Assembly (NCBI GenBank): GCA_036874045.1
Contig: CM072336.1
Span: forward strand, 19,525,001 to 19,589,000
Origin: Cymodocea nodosa
Taxonomy: Eukaryota > Streptophyta > Magnoliopsida > Alismatales > Cymodoceaceae
DNA: 64,000 nt
Reading direction: 5' to 3'
Below are positions 61,757 through 64,000 of this stretch, in pieces. Both the position numbers and the translations under genes were made by a program. Numbering within the stretch: position 1 is the first letter of the stretch; each line of letters starts with the position of its first letter. Under the pieces are notes generated by a model, which saw only the letters and a list, made by a program, of their open reading frames with translations, made no database searches and had not been told where the DNA came from.

Positions 61757-64000
61757 CTCTCCCTCAAATTGGAAGATATATATTTGTCATTTCAACTTTG
61801 TTACAAAAATAAGAGAAAATATTGTAATTAAGTCTCTTTGTAAAGATATCTGTTATTTCTTCTGTAAGAGTGTATGATGTAGTAATAACTTATTTAATCA
61901 CCAGATCACAAACATAATGACAATCAACTTTAATGTATTTAGCTTGTTCATGAAATACTTTATTTTTTGCTATGTATATAATTAACTAATTGTCGCAATG
62001 CATTTGCACAAGAAGTTCAACTGTAACTCCAAGTTCCTCCTAGAGAGACTTGATCCACACCACTTCACACGCAATTTCCTTCATCGCCTTGTATTATGCC
62101 TCAACACTTAAGTAGAAAACAACACCTTGTTTTTTGCTACACCATGTAACAAGATTGTCACCCACATAAGTGCAATAACCAAAGGTAAATTTCCTATCTC
62201 TCTTATCTCTAGTATAACCTAAGTCAAAAAATACTTCAACCTTAAGATAACCATTAGCACAATATAGTAGTCCTTTTCTAGGGATTCCTCTAATATAAGG
62301 AAGTAAACATTGAACCCCCCTCAAATGAACTTGTTTAAGATCATGCATAAATTGATTGAGGGGTCCAACTATGTAGGCAATATCTTATCTAATAACTGTG
62401 AGATATATCAAATCAAAAGGAAGGATTTTGCTCAATAAGGGTGGATTCCAATTTGCAACCAAGGTAACTAATCTCTTTAAGTAAGTTTAATGCATACTTA
62501 CACTAAGTTAACATCATTTTTCCTTTTAAGTACATAAACTCAATGTCAAGAAAATAACCAGGTCAACCCAATTCTTTTATCTGAAATATGTTTGCAAGAT
62601 GTTATTTAGTTCTTACAATGCCTTTAACATTGCTACCTATAAAAATGATATCATCCACATATATAGCTAAAATAATGCAACCTCTCAAGCTGTGACAAAT
62701 AAAAATTGAGTTATCAACAACATATTTATAAAAGCAACTAGCAAGCAACACCTAACTAAGCTTGTGAAACCAAGCTCTAAGACTTTGTTTTAGTCTATAA
62801 ATAGATTTTTTTAACAAGCATACTTGTTTCCCCCTTTTAGCAACATACTCTAGAAGTTGTTTCATATAGATTTCCTCATTGAGATCACCATATAAAAATA
62901 CATTTCTCACATCAAGTTGATGTAAAAATCAATTGTTATTCACAACTACAGAGAAGATGATGTGAATGGAATTGAGACAAACCATCAGAGCAAAGGTTTT
63001 CTCATAATTTATACCATATTCTTAAGTGAATCCACAAGCCACTAGGTGTGTCTTGTACCTTTCGATGGAGTCATCTAATCTATGTTTAATAGTGAAGACC
63101 CATTTGCATGAAACTAAATTGACATTAACAAGACATTTCATCAATTCTTAAGTGTCACCGGATGTCAAGGTTCTCAATTTTTCATCTATACCCTTTTTTC
63201 AACATAGTAGTTGTAATGTTTCTTGGTAGGAACTAAGAATAGACTCAAAAGACACTCTTAAGGTAAAGTTGTGACATAAGATGCTTAAGTGGTCATATAG
63301 GAAATATAATTGATTAGAATGTTGGATGCAAAATCGAGTATCTTTTTACAAAGCAATGGGTAGATCTTCACAACTAAAGGTAGGATCAAGAGATGTTGGC
63401 TGCAAAAGTATGTCAAGTTCTGAATCAATGGTGGAAAAACCTTCTTCATAAGCTATAATTGGTGGACTTTAAAAACAACAGGTGGTCTGCTCCAACAATG
63501 ATACATACACCTGTAGAGAATGATCTGTTGGCACATTGTCATTGTGATGACTATTTTGAAGGGGAATTACATAGGTATGAAATTAAAAGGACTCACAAAA
63601 GAGTCAATGCTAAAGAAATAAGATTGATCCTCAAAAAAAGTAACATCAGTAGAGGTATAATATTTTTTTGTAGAATGATGGAAACACGTATACTACTTTT
63701 GAGTCCTAGAATACCCCATAAAAATACATTTAATAACCCTAACAGACAATTTGTCCAGTCTAGAGGAGAGATCCTAGACATAAGACATACACCTAAAAAC
63801 CTAAAGAGAAAGTGTAAGCAACTCCTTGTGAGGACACAAGTGTCGAAAAGGAACTTCCCCCCTCCAACGAAATAGATGACATACAATTAACAATGTATGC
63901 ATAATAAGCACAACATCAAACCATAGATATTTAAAAATTTTCATATAAATAAGAAGAGTTCAGATAATGTCAAAAAGATAACAATGTTTACACTTAACAA
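61627..64000 (-). mobile_element. Ty1/Copia element in MSH7 intron, cut by the window edge
   Basis: The 3' LTR (61627-61756) on the minus strand starts TGTGAATGAGTG and ends CTAACA. A purine tract TTTGAGGGAGAG precedes it at 61757-61768. Further right, minus-strand pol remains appear in reverse order: RNase H at 62094-62348 (VEVFFDLGYTRDKRDRKFTF, then GYCTYVGDNLVTWCSKKQGV), then reverse transcriptase with AIYVDDIIFIGSN at about 62640-62690, then decayed upstream pol towards 64000. Stops interrupt it. The element shares the direction of MSH7 and presumably sits in an intron. Its 5' LTR is beyond the window. Confidence 0.85.

Noticed and set aside
63459-63875. 138-codon plus-strand frame
   Set aside because: Lies antisense across the decayed upstream pol region of the minus-strand Copia element; no motif of its own.
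1-64000. A novel defence, secretion or biosynthetic system
   Set aside because: Every substantial coding region belongs to a known housekeeping family or a known transposon class; no unexplained cluster of genes remains.

Overview
This is a stretch of nuclear DNA from a flowering plant. The genes are split by many introns, most with GT-AG borders. The introns are inflated by LINE, Copia and hAT debris, and one gene (MSH7) is known only from plants. A monocot with long introns would fit, but nothing here fixes the species. I read five protein-coding genes exon by exon; every junction listed below keeps the reading frame. I see no bacterial-type operon, CRISPR array, tRNA gene or convincing unknown gene system.

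Layout. 1-8705: AT-rich repeats with no gene exon, including an array of short palindromes split by a decayed 3.2-kb hAT transposon. 8706-19949 (+): NAA15, the auxiliary subunit of the NatA N-terminal acetyltransferase, 20 exons coding the last 703 residues; the first ~200 residues are not in the window. Its 3.4-kb intron holds a decayed Copia element with recognisable LTRs, primer site and target duplication. 19950-22050: intergenic, with a 90-bp direct repeat 1.25 kb apart. 22952-25309 (+): a four-TM RING-H2 E3 ubiquitin ligase of 433 residues with a spliced 5' leader. 27095-31637 (-): MLN51/CASC3/Barentsz, the exon junction complex component, 9 coding exons, 713 residues, with tiny 3' exons and a GC-AG intron. 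32757-53749 (-): coatomer beta'-COP, 24 coding exons, 911 residues, with three large introns (5.9, 4.6 and 3.8 kb) full of repeats. 56050-61465 (-): MSH7, a MutS-type mismatch repair protein, last 13 exons (about 759 residues); its N-terminal third lies beyond the window, past a Copia element that runs off the right edge.

The genes do not form a pathway. They are housekeeping functions lying side by side: co-translational protein acetylation, membrane-bound ubiquitination, mRNA surveillance and localisation, COPI vesicle transport, and DNA mismatch recognition. What is unusual is mainly in gene structure (a coding exon that is only the ATG, GC-AG introns, a stop codon overlapping a splice donor, an ambiguous CAGCAG acceptor) and in the repeats (a 5S-rRNA-like sequence inside a coatomer intron, four same-orientation truncated LINEs in one intron, a 158-bp satellite).
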